Source: Streptomyces fuscichromogenes
GTDB lineage: Bacteria > Actinomycetota > Actinomycetes > Streptomycetales > Streptomycetaceae
Length of the DNA: 64,000 bases
NCBI RefSeq assembly: GCF_014645815.1
Contig: NZ_BMML01000005.1
Span: forward strand, 62,001-126,000
Direction of reading: 5' to 3'
Shown: piece after piece, positions 18,226 to 25,354 of the stretch
How the letters are laid out: the number at the start of each line of letters is the position of its first letter
Position numbering within the stretch: the first letter of the stretch is position 1
Program-made: the position numbers and the translations under genes
The notes under the pieces: model-generated
The model's input: only the letters and a program-made list of their open reading frames with translations
The model's database searches: none
Told to the model about the DNA's origin: nothing

Positions 18226-18544
18226 GTCCGGACCTCACCCCCTCCCTGCTGTCCTCGCGCCGCCTTGGCTGTTGCTCACTCCCCCACTGTGGCACCCACC
18301 ACTGACATCGCAATGCCGGTGGGCCAAGTGCCGGAACGCCTGCGCCGCACCCTAGTTGGGGCTCCGGCCGCCGTCAGCCGGATGGGGCATCGGTCACTCG
18401 ATGGAATGGCCTTGGTCAGAGGTGATCGACAGACAGCAATGATCAGGCCCCGGATTTCGGGTCCGGGGCCTGTCGAGAGCGAGTCGGTTCTGTGGAGCTG
18501 GTGAGGCCGGTGGAGTCGGCGGGACAGGCGGGCCTCGCAGGTCC
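18226..18544. other. Intergenic region with purD terminator
   Basis: 319 bp between the start of the M48-like gene and the 3' end of purD. It holds one strong hairpin, CAGGCCCCGGA-tttcggg-TCCGGGGCCTG at 18444-18472, suited to end purD transcripts. No ORF or RNA gene is supported in the remainder. Confidence 0.7.
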
Positions 18545-19810
18545 CTAGGCCTGGGCGGCTTCCTCCGCCGCCGCCTTCGCGGCGATGTCCGTACGGTGCT
18601 GGGAGCCGTCGAGGCCGATCCGCGCCACCGCCGCGTACGCCCGCTCCCGGGCCTGGCTCAGGTCCGTGCCCGTCGCCGTGACGGAGAGGACCCGGCCACC
18701 GGCGCTGACGACGTCGTCGCCGGCCCGCTTCGTCCCCGCGTGCAGGACGTAGGCGTGCGGCGCGTCCTCGGCCGCCACCGCGTCGAGGCCGGTGATGGGG
18801 TCACCGGAACGCGGGGTGCCCGGGTAGTTGTGCGAGGCGACGACGACGGTGACCGCGGCGTCCTCGCTCCAGCGCAGCGGCGGCAGGTCGGCGAGGCCGC
18901 CGTTGGCCGCGGCGAGCAGGACGCCGGCCAGCGGGGTCCGCAGGCGGGCGAGGACCACCTGGGTCTCCGGGTCGCCGAACCGGGCGTTGAACTCGATGAC
19001 CCGCACGCCGCGCGAGGTGATCGCGAGGCCGGCGTAGAGGAGACCGGAGAACGGGGTCCCGCGGCGCCGCATCTCGTCGACGGTCGGCTGGAGGACGGTC
19101 TGCAGGACCTCGTCGACGAGCTTGGGGTCGGCCCAGGGCAGCGGGGAGTACGCCCCCATGCCGCCGGTGTTCGGGCCCTCGTCCCCGTCCAGGGCACGCT
19201 TGAAGTCCTGCGCGGGCTGGAGCGGGAGGACCGTCTCGCCGTCGGTGATCGCGAAGAGGGAGACCTCGGGACCGTCGAGGAACTCCTCGATGACGACCTG
19301 GTCGCAGGCGGCGGCATGCGCCTTGGCGTCGTCCAGGTCGTCGGTGACCACGACGCCCTTGCCGGCCGCGAGCCCGTCGTCCTTCACGACGTACGGCGCG
19401 CCGAAGGCGTCCAGCGCCTCGGCGACCTCCTCGGCGTTCGTGCAGACGTACGAACGGGCGGTGGGCACCGCGGCCCCCGCCATCACGTCCTTGGCGAACG
19501 CCTTGGACCCCTCGATCCGCGCGGCCGCACCGGAGGGGCCGAACACCGGGATGCCCGCGTCGCGCACGGCGTCGGCGACCCCGGCGACCAGGGGGGCCTC
19601 CGGGCCTACGACCACGAGGTCGGCGCCGAGTTCCACGGCGAGGGCCGCCACGGCCCCGCCGTCCAGGGCGTCGACCTGGTGCAGCTCGGCCACCTCGGCG
19701 ATGCCGGCGTTGCCGGGAGCGCAGTACAGCGCGGTGACTTCGGAATCGAGGGACAGAGAGCGGCACAGGGCGTGTTCGCGGGCGCCGCTGCCGATGACGA
19801 GGACCTTCAC
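18545..19810 (-). CDS. purD: Phosphoribosylamine-glycine ligase PurD
   Basis: 421-aa ATP-grasp enzyme joining glycine to phosphoribosylamine. Start GTG 19810 (VKVLVIGSGAREHALCRSL), the classical N-terminus; in-frame sequence upstream to 19852 is not used. Other blocks: VVGPEAPLVAGVADAVR, the ATP-grasp lid PYVVKDDGLAAGKGVVV, metal-binding VIEEFLDGPEVSLFA, the diagnostic DGDEGPNTGGMGAYSP and IEFNARFGDPETQVVL. Complete, 4-residue Ala-rich tail. Monocistronic on the minus strand. Confidence 0.97.
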   Translation of the reverse strand: MKVLVIGSGAREHALCRSLSLDSEVTALYCAPGNAGIAEVAELHQVDALDGGAVAALAVELGADLVVVGPEAPLVAGVADAVRDAGIPVFGPSGAAARIEGSKAFAKDVMAGAAVPTARSYVCTNAEEVAEALDAFGAPYVVKDDGLAAGKGVVVTDDLDDAKAHAAACDQVVIEEFLDGPEVSLFAITDGETVLPLQPAQDFKRALDGDEGPNTGGMGAYSPLPWADPKLVDEVLQTVLQPTVDEMRRRGTPFSGLLYAGLAITSRGVRVIEFNARFGDPETQVVLARLRTPLAGVLLAAANGGLADLPPLRWSEDAAVTVVVASHNYPGTPRSGDPITGLDAVAAEDAPHAYVLHAGTKRAGDDVVSAGGRVLSVTATGTDLSQARERAYAAVARIGLDGSQHRTDIAAKAAAEEAAQA

Positions 19811-19954
19811 GGGGCCAGCGTAGCCGGATGGGCCGACTGGATGTTCCTCCAAGGGGGCTCGGGTGAGCGGTGGCCGCCTGCTGGGATGCCCGCCCCTTCG
19901 GGGGCTGGGCGGAGGGTGGCTGCTGCCTCACACGCCGGACGCGCTGAGAAACCC

Positions 19955-19990
19955 AGGGGCGCGGGGAACTGCGCGACCAGCCCACGACGG
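19955..19990 (+). repeat. Interspersed GCGC repeat, copy A
   Basis: One of five copies in the window of a repeat whose core is GCGCGGGGAACTGCGCGACC. Here it reads AGGGGCGCGGGGAACTGCGC then GACCAGCCCACGACGG, in the 257-bp gap between purD and the 3' end of dnaX. The rest of the gap is GC-rich without an ORF. Confidence 0.85.
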
Positions 19991-20067
19991 CCCGCGACGG
20001 CCCGCGGTCGGCCCGCGGGTCGGCACTCGACCGCAGCACCCCCGCACTCGCCCTGTGCCGCTCTCTG

Positions 20068-22344
20068 TCACTCGTTCTGGAACTCCTCCACCACCGTCGC
20101 CCCCAGTTCCTTCACGATCAGCTCGTGGCCGGACAGGGCCGACTCGTCGAGGTCGGGGTCGTCCTCCTCGGGGATGTCGTCCTCGGGGGCCACCGGCGGC
20201 GGTTCGGGGGCGGTGGGCACCGAGGCCGGGGCCGACGCCGTCGAGGTGGGCGGCGGGCCCTGGGCCGGGGCGGCCGCCGGGGCCTGCTGGGCGGGCGCGG
20301 GGCGGGCCGGAGCCGCGGGGGCGGCGCCACCGTAGCCGGACACCGCGGGGGCGCCGTAGCCGCCGGGCTGACCGCCGCCGTACCCGGCGCCGGACGGGAC
20401 GCCACCGGCACCACCACCGCCGCCGCCCGTCGGGTCGACGATCGCCTCGATCCGCCACTGCACGCCGAACTGCTCGCTCAACGCCTGCCGGAGCACGTCC
20501 TCGCTGCCGCTGCTCGCGAAGTTGTCACGGGCGCCGGCGTTGACGAAACCGAGCTGGAGGGTGGTGCCGTCGAAACCGGCGACCTGGGCGTTCTGGCTGA
20601 GCAGGATCCAGGTGAAGCGGCGGCGGTTCTTGACCGCCTCCAGGACGTTCGGCCACAGCACACGGGGGTCGATGCCACCGGCAGGGACGGAGGCCGGTGC
20701 GGGCGCGGCAGCCGGGGGCGGGGTCGAGGCCTGGGTCTGTGGCTGTGCCTGGGCCTGGGCCCGGACTTCGGGCTGAGCCGGGGAGGGCGGTGGGGCCTGC
20801 TGGGCCGCGGCAGCGCCCGTGGCCGTCGGCCAGCCGCCGGGGCGACGGGTGCCGCCGCCGGCGGGAGTGGCCGTCGGCCAGGCACCGGGCGCGGCAGCGG
20901 CGGCGGGAGCGGCGGCCGGAGCCGGAGGCTCTGGAGTCGGTACGGGTGCCGGCGCAGGTGCCGGGGCTGGGGCTGGGGCTGGGGCGGCTCCCCCGCGTAC
21001 GGCGGCCCGAGCCGCAGCCGGACCACCGCCCTGCGGGACAGCCCCCGGAGCTGGAGCCGGAGCCGGAGCCACCGCTGGAGCCGAAGCCGGAGCTGGAGCC
21101 TGAGCCGGAGCCGCCGAAGGCTGCATGTGCGCCTCGGGCCCGGGGGCGTACCCCATGGCGGGCGCGCCGCCCCCGCCCGAGAAGTTGACGCCCCGCTCCA
21201 GCCGGTCGAGGCGGGCCATCACCGAACGTTCGTCGCCGTAGGCCGCCGGCAGCAGCACGCGGGCGCAGATCAGCTCCAGCTGGAGGCGCGGGGAGGTGGC
21301 GCCGCGCATCTCGGTCAGGCCCTGGTTGACGAGGTCGGCGGCGCGGCTGAGCTCGGCGGCGCCGAAGGTGCCGGCCTGGGCCTGCATCCGTTCGAGGACG
21401 TCGGTGGGGGCGTCGAACAGCCCCTTCTCCACGGCGTCCGGGACGGCGGCGAGGATCACCAGGTCCCGCAGCCGCTCCAGCAGGTCGGCGACGAAGCGGC
21501 GCGGGTCGTTGCCGCCCTCGATGATCCGGTCCACGACCTCGAAGGCGGCGGCGCCGTCCCCGGTCGCGAAGGCCTCGACCACGGAGTCGAGCAGTGAGCC
21601 GTCGGTGTAGCCGAGCAGCGAGGTGGCCATGGCATACGTCACGCCCTCCTCGGTGGCCCCGGCGAGGAGCTGGTCCATGACGGACATGGAGTCACGCACG
21701 GACCCGGCACCGGCGCGCACGACGAGCGGCAGCACGCCGTCCTCGACGGGGATCTTCTCCTTGCCGCAGACCTCGCCCAGGTAGTCCCGCAGGGTCCCCG
21801 GCGGGACCAGCCGGAACGGATAGTGATGGGTCCGCGACCGGATCGTCCCGATGACCTTCTCGGGCTCGGTGGTGGCGAAGATGAACTTGAGATGCTCCGG
21901 CGGCTCCTCGACGACCTTGAGCAGCGCGTTGAAACCGGCCGACGTGACCATGTGGGCCTCGTCGATGATGTAGATCTTGTAGCGGCTGGAGGCGGGTCCG
22001 AAGAAGGCCTTCTCGCGCAGCTCACGGGCGTCGTCCACACCACCGTGGGAGGCCGCGTCGATCTCGATGACGTCGATGGATCCCGGGCCGTTGCGCGCGA
22101 GGTCCTGGCAGGACTGGCACTCCCCGCACGGGGTCGGCGTCGGCCCCTGCGCGCAGTTCAGACACCGGGCGAGGATCCGCGCGCTGGTCGTCTTCCCGCA
22201 CCCGCGCGGCCCGCTGAACAGGTACGCGTGATTGACCCGGTTGTTCCGCAGCGCCTGCTGCAACGGGTCGGTGACATGCTCCTGCCCGATGACCTCGGCG
22301 AACGACTCCGGGCGATAACGGCGGTACAGCGCGAGAGACGACAC
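20068..22344 (-). CDS. dnaX: DNA polymerase III subunit gamma/tau DnaX
   Basis: Clamp-loader ATPase, 758 aa from GTG 22344 (VSSLALYRRYRPESF). AAA+ features: Walker A GPRGCGKT at 45-52, zinc-module cysteines Cys64, Cys73, Cys76, Cys79 (CLNC...CGECQSC), Walker B IYIIDEAHM and sensor IFATTEPEKVIGTI. Residues ~430-590 are a long Pro/Ala/Gln-rich linker, then a folded C-terminal domain (VLWPNVLEAVKNRRRFTWIL) that contacts the polymerase, followed by more Gly/Pro-rich sequence and an acidic end. No slippery A-run is seen, so a shorter gamma form by frameshifting is not predicted. Confidence 0.95.
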   Translation of the reverse strand: MSSLALYRRYRPESFAEVIGQEHVTDPLQQALRNNRVNHAYLFSGPRGCGKTTSARILARCLNCAQGPTPTPCGECQSCQDLARNGPGSIDVIEIDAASHGGVDDARELREKAFFGPASSRYKIYIIDEAHMVTSAGFNALLKVVEEPPEHLKFIFATTEPEKVIGTIRSRTHHYPFRLVPPGTLRDYLGEVCGKEKIPVEDGVLPLVVRAGAGSVRDSMSVMDQLLAGATEEGVTYAMATSLLGYTDGSLLDSVVEAFATGDGAAAFEVVDRIIEGGNDPRRFVADLLERLRDLVILAAVPDAVEKGLFDAPTDVLERMQAQAGTFGAAELSRAADLVNQGLTEMRGATSPRLQLELICARVLLPAAYGDERSVMARLDRLERGVNFSGGGGAPAMGYAPGPEAHMQPSAAPAQAPAPASAPAVAPAPAPAPGAVPQGGGPAAARAAVRGGAAPAPAPAPAPAPAPVPTPEPPAPAAAPAAAAAPGAWPTATPAGGGTRRPGGWPTATGAAAAQQAPPPSPAQPEVRAQAQAQPQTQASTPPPAAAPAPASVPAGGIDPRVLWPNVLEAVKNRRRFTWILLSQNAQVAGFDGTTLQLGFVNAGARDNFASSGSEDVLRQALSEQFGVQWRIEAIVDPTGGGGGGAGGVPSGAGYGGGQPGGYGAPAVSGYGGAAPAAPARPAPAQQAPAAAPAQGPPPTSTASAPASVPTAPEPPPVAPEDDIPEEDDPDLDESALSGHELIVKELGATVVEEFQNE

Positions 22345-22399
22345 GCATACGAGGTTATAGGCGCCCACTGACAGCCGGCCCCGCCCGCAAACGCAAGCG

Positions 22400-22483
22400 C
22401 CCCCCACGCACCCGCCAGAGCCGACCTACCCTTGCTGCCTTCCGGCCCTGGGGGAGTTCAGTCAGATAGCGCCGCGTGAGGGG
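22400..22483 (-). ncRNA. ffs: Signal recognition particle 4.5S RNA
   Basis: On the minus strand the conserved SRP tip GGGCCGGAAGGCAGCAAGGG is present (complement around 22434-22455) and the ends pair: CCCCTCACGC with GCGTGGGGGG. About 84 nt, the small bacterial form without an Alu domain. Transcribed towards dnaX, with its end 56 nt before the dnaX start, an arrangement common in Streptomyces. It partners Ffh in membrane protein targeting. Confidence 0.95.
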
Positions 22484-22560
22484 CTCTGCACAGAGTACCC
22501 GACGTCAGCCGCCAGGAACGAGTTCGCGAGCACTCCTCTCGGTCATGTAATGTTCCGACC

Positions 22561-22648
22561 GGAGGATTCGCCTAGAGGCCTAGGGCGCACGCTTGGAAAG
22601 CGTGTTGGGGGCAACCCCTCACGAGTTCGAATCTCGTATCCTCCGCCA
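22561..22648 (+). tRNA. tRNA-Ser(GGA)
   Basis: 85-nt class-II tRNA plus encoded CCA (22646-22648). Acceptor GGAGGAT pairs with ATCCTCC (22638-22644). Anticodon loop TTGGAAA gives GGA; long variable arm TTGGGGGCAACCCC. The segment 22593-22607 (anticodon loop and 3' side of its stem) recurs exactly at 25142-25156, consistent with use as an integration target. Confidence 0.96.
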
Positions 22649-22670
22649 TTGCTCTCACCGGGCAATACGT

Positions 22671-22702
22671 CGAAGGGCCCCCTGGAAACAGGGGGCCCTT
22701 CG
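22671..22702. terminator. Terminator after tRNA-Ser(GGA)
   Basis: Perfect 13-bp arms CGAAGGGCCCCCT / AGGGGGCCCTTCG around GGAAAC. It lies between the tRNA and the stop of the integrase relic on the other strand, so it can act both ways. Confidence 0.85.
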
Positions 22703-22711
22703 ACGTTGTCC

Positions 22712-23038
22712 TCAGACCCCGGTGTCCTGGTTTTTGTCCACAGCGGGTGTCTCCGGGGCTCCCCAGATCGCTTCGGCGATCTTCCGGGCCACGTCCTTGA
22801 GCATGGCGTCCGGCAGCATAAGCACGGTGGCGGCCGTATGCCGGGCGTCGTGCAGCCGGGCGTCCCGAACCCCCGAGTCTTCCAGCAGCCGCTTCCAGTC
22901 GTGACAGTCCGCCTCCCGGCTCAGTGGGCCACACCACACCATGTGCCCTAGATTGCTTTGAGCCGCTGCAACGTGGGAGTCCAGCAGATAGCGCCATCGA
23001 GGCGGAGGTGCAGCCGCACTCCTCTGCCAGCCCCTCAC
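22712..23038 (-). pseudogene. Tyrosine integrase relic
   Basis: Only a short piece of a phage/AICE-type tyrosine recombinase survives. DWKRLLEDSGVRDARLHDAR continuing HTAATVLML is the box-II region with the catalytic HxxR (His-Asp-Ala-Arg). In intact relatives this is followed by ~35 residues containing the His/Trp and the nucleophilic Tyr; here the reading jumps straight to a C-terminal tail (DVARKIAEAIWGAPE), so those residues are deleted. The N-terminal ~300 residues with box I are also gone. It sits directly beside tRNA-Ser(GGA), facing it, as integrases do. Confidence 0.8.
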
Positions 23039-23090
23039 CCGGCACGATTCCGAAGGGCGTCACCGCGAAGTGGAACCCTTCGATGCGCGG

Positions 23091-23504
23091 TTAACGAGGC
23101 GGCCGAACAGCCACGGAACGGTTGCCCTCATTCCAGATGTAGACACCGCTGGTACCTGCGCCGTACCAACTCTCTGGCCCGACCTCGGCCGTGAGAGACG
23201 GGTACTCACTGATGGAATCCCAGTGCAGCCCGGACGAACTCCCCGTGTCGCCGCTCTTGAGGTCGTGCCGGTCCGCCCAGTCCAGCATGTCCGCGCGCAT
23301 CTGGACGTAGATGTTCGGGCCGTAGGGCCAGTGCACCCCGTCGGCGTCACGGTTGAGCACGCCTTGAGCGTGGTCATCCAGAGAACTGATCAGTTCCTTC
23401 CGATCGGTGCTCTGGCAGCGCCAGCACCACCACTTCGCTTCTCCGATCCCGGAGCCGAAGAACAACCCCCGCCGGGGCCGTCCGCATCCCTCGCAGCTGT
23501 ACAT
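23091..23504 (-). CDS. Orphan Cys-rich protein
   Basis: 137-aa protein I do not recognise. It begins MYSCEGCGRPRRGLFFGSG and has a second pair in WWCWRCQS, giving Cys4-x2-Cys7 and Cys27-x2-Cys30: a likely four-Cys zinc ribbon. The remainder is rich in Trp, Tyr and Asp (VHWPYGPNIYVQMRADMLDW; WYGAGTSGVYIWNEGNRSV) and could be a small soluble domain. G+C is lower than in neighbouring core genes. It lies inside the tRNA-Ser element between the integrase relic and the toxin-antitoxin pair, so it is probably element cargo. Confidence 0.5.
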   Translation of the reverse strand: MYSCEGCGRPRRGLFFGSGIGEAKWWCWRCQSTDRKELISSLDDHAQGVLNRDADGVHWPYGPNIYVQMRADMLDWADRHDLKSGDTGSSSGLHWDSISEYPSLTAEVGPESWYGAGTSGVYIWNEGNRSVAVRPPR

Positions 23505-24300
23505 GATCTTGCTCCTTCGCGTCTCGTCAGACCCGGTTCGGCGCAGTGGGGAACGGATCAGGCAGTTCCCTCCCTACAGAGGAGAGAGAACCGCAGAACC
23601 ATCCGACTCCCGGCGGTTCGGAGCGACGCGGTATCACCAGGTATGGTCTGGGCTTTTGTCTGAAATACCCCTAGTTGTGCGCTCATCATCGCGCGGGGCG
23701 CGCTTCAGCGGGCCGCGAACCATAGAGCTGACCAACTCGGCATAGCGAAACCGGCTCTCCCGTCTGCTCGTTGTCCTGGCCTTCGTCTGGTGCACCGCCA
23801 CCCGCCACCGTGCACCGCCGTACGTGCCCCCCCGTCTGGCCTGCCCCATGAATCTCCACGACGCCCCCGGACCGACGCGCAGTCTCGGCATGACGGTCAC
23901 CGGACACCGCGGCCCCAGCAAGGTGTTCCTGTTGGACGTCATCTCGGCGCTATCGGGGGTCTTCGTGTGACCGAAACCGCCGACGTGGAGCCGCTCGACG
24001 GATCAGCAGTGCACCGACCATCCAGGTGCGCCCCACCAACCCGTTCCGTGCCGTGCGTCAACCCGGAGAGGGCGTTCGCGCGCCCAACCCTCCGATGTCA
24101 CACTCGGCCCGCCGGCGGCCAGCCATCAGTCCCATCGCCTCGCGAACATGGCAGAGGAAGCGGCCCGCCCTCACCAGTCCGGCCGCGTGGCCGAGTGAAG
24201 TGGCACGAGTCGGCGATCACGCATGGGCAGGACTCACAGATTGGCCATCGGCCTCTTTGCCCTACGGGTCACGGCAACCCGGTAAGGGCATTTACACCAG
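23505..24300. other. Decayed interior of the tRNA-Ser element
   Basis: About 800 bp with no intact gene I can support. One stretch looks like an eroded operon: a frame ending VFLLDVISALSGVFV with its TGA overlapping a GTG start (at 23966) of a frame reading VTETADVEPLDGSAVHRPS, which then loses coding character. At 24258-24290 TGCCC-TAC-GGGT and ACCC-GGTAA-GGGCA form an imperfect inverted repeat just upstream of the antitoxin gene, possibly its operator. Confidence 0.4.
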
Positions 24301-24316
24301 GAGTATGGTCTCTGGT

Positions 24317-24595
24317 ATGGCGACGAAAAAAGTCACTGTGACGATCCCTGAAGATCTCCTCGACGAGATCCGCGCCGACGCGGCGGAGAGGGGACTTTCG
24401 GCGTATGTAGCCGAAGCACTGCGATTCAAGCGCGATCGGGACCGGCTGCTGGAGCTGGTCGACTGGTTGCAGGAGGAACACGGGCCGGTCACCGAGGACG
24501 AGCGTGCGACAGCCCTCGAGGAACTGGATGATCTCGACGCCGAGCACGAGCGCCGTCGCACCGCCGGAGGACGCGATGCCGGAGAGGCCGCGTGA
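24317..24595 (+). CDS. Antitoxin of a VapBC-like pair
   Basis: 92-aa protein: MATKKVTVTIPEDLLDEIRA is a ribbon-helix-helix DNA-binding N-terminus of the CopG/VapB sort, followed by a Glu/Asp-rich helical tail (LLELVDWLQEEHGPVTEDER) that would bind the toxin. I use ATG 24317; ATG 24305 is in frame but has AGGAG only 1 nt away. TATGGT at 24304-24309 sits 7 nt before 24317, so a leaderless transcript is possible. Its TGA overlaps the toxin GTG by 4 nt. Expected to neutralise the PIN toxin and autorepress. Confidence 0.85.
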   Translation: MATKKVTVTIPEDLLDEIRADAAERGLSAYVAEALRFKRDRDRLLELVDWLQEEHGPVTEDERATALEELDDLDAEHERRRTAGGRDAGEAA

Positions 24596-25017
24596 AGAAG
24601 CGTGCCGGTGAGCACAGGCAGCGGCCGCTGCGCGTCTTCGTACTCGACTGCGAGGCCCTGTCCCTGGCCGTGCGTGGCGACCGCAGGATGATCGCCTGGC
24701 TCGACCTCGCGGCCGGGGGTGAGGCCGAAGTGGTGACGTCTCCCATGACGCTGGTCGAGGCGTACGACGGCAGGACCACCGAGCAGCGCTGGGACTGGGT
24801 GCTCTCCCGACTCAAGGTCGCCGATATCGGAAGGGACGAGGCCCGCCAGGCCCGGCGTCTCCTGGCCGACGCCGAGCTGCGCGGTCACAAGTACGCGATC
24901 GATGCCGTGCTCGCTGTCATCGCACGCCAGCAGAAAGGGCAGGTCACCGTCTTCACCTCGGACGTGGACGACCTGGAGAAGCTCCTCCCGGACACCATCG
25001 TCGTCAAGAAGGTATGA
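24592..25017 (+). CDS. PIN-domain toxin, VapC-like
   Basis: 141-aa PIN-domain ribonuclease. The acidic metal-binding residues are recognisable: Asp19 in VFVLDCEALS, Glu56 in TSPMTLVEA, Asp104 in KYAIDAVLAV and Asp124/Asp126 in VFTSDVDDLEKLL. Start GTG 24592 overlaps the antitoxin stop (GTGA), the normal antitoxin-first order. VapC toxins cut tRNA or rRNA; the target here is unknown. The pair lies just inside the presumed right end of the tRNA-Ser element and probably stabilises or outlived it. Confidence 0.87.
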   Translation: MKKRAGEHRQRPLRVFVLDCEALSLAVRGDRRMIAWLDLAAGGEAEVVTSPMTLVEAYDGRTTEQRWDWVLSRLKVADIGRDEARQARRLLADAELRGHKYAIDAVLAVIARQQKGQVTVFTSDVDDLEKLLPDTIVVKKV

Positions 25018-25141
25018 CCCGGCCCTGGTCTCAGTTCAGGTCTCATTCATCCCCGTCGAGCACCGTCCGCCGCCCTTCTGATACCCCTCTCCGCCGCAGG
25101 TCAGGACGCCCGCGTCCCTCCCCGAACCCCCAGACGACCAT

Positions 25142-25156
25142 TTGGAAAGCGTGTTG
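25142..25156 (+). other. Candidate attachment site (attR) core
   Basis: TTGGAAAGCGTGTTG is identical, in direct orientation, to 22593-22607 within tRNA-Ser(GGA). The match stops sharply on both sides. Together with the integrase relic next to the tRNA it bounds an element of about 2.55 kb. Only 15 bp, not the whole 3' half of the tRNA, is repeated, so this is a short core or an eroded site. Confidence 0.6.
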
Positions 25157-25354
25157 AAGGAGCTGGACCGCTCCATGCGGTCCGGCTCTTCGGCGTGCCT
25201 TGGTTGCCGTTTCGGTTGCATTTACAGGGGCCGTCTGTCCAGGGCATTGGCTCAAGCGGGAAAGGCGCACGCTCACGTCCCAGGGGCGAGGTTGGCCGTC
25301 CTCAACGGCGTGGACGAAGAGACAGTCGCCGCTCGACCGACCGCCGGGGGCATA
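25157..25354. other. Intergenic region after the element
   Basis: About 200 bp. AGCTGGACCGC-tccat-GCGGTCCGGCT (25161-25187) is a terminator-like hairpin immediately after the candidate att core. The remainder, up to the stop of the large regulator gene, has no supported feature. Confidence 0.5.

Noticed and set aside
20700..21130. Tandem repeats in dnaX as a regulatory repeat
   Set aside because: They encode the normal Pro/Ala/Gln-rich DnaX linker and show no unit conservation beyond codon bias.
23634..23942. 102-aa minus-strand ORF in the tRNA-Ser element
   Set aside because: No ribosome site, no motif, frequent rare-looking codons; treated as eroded sequence.
25036..25276. 77-aa minus-strand ORF over the candidate att site
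   Set aside because: It translates across the att core and hairpin and shows no coding bias or homology.
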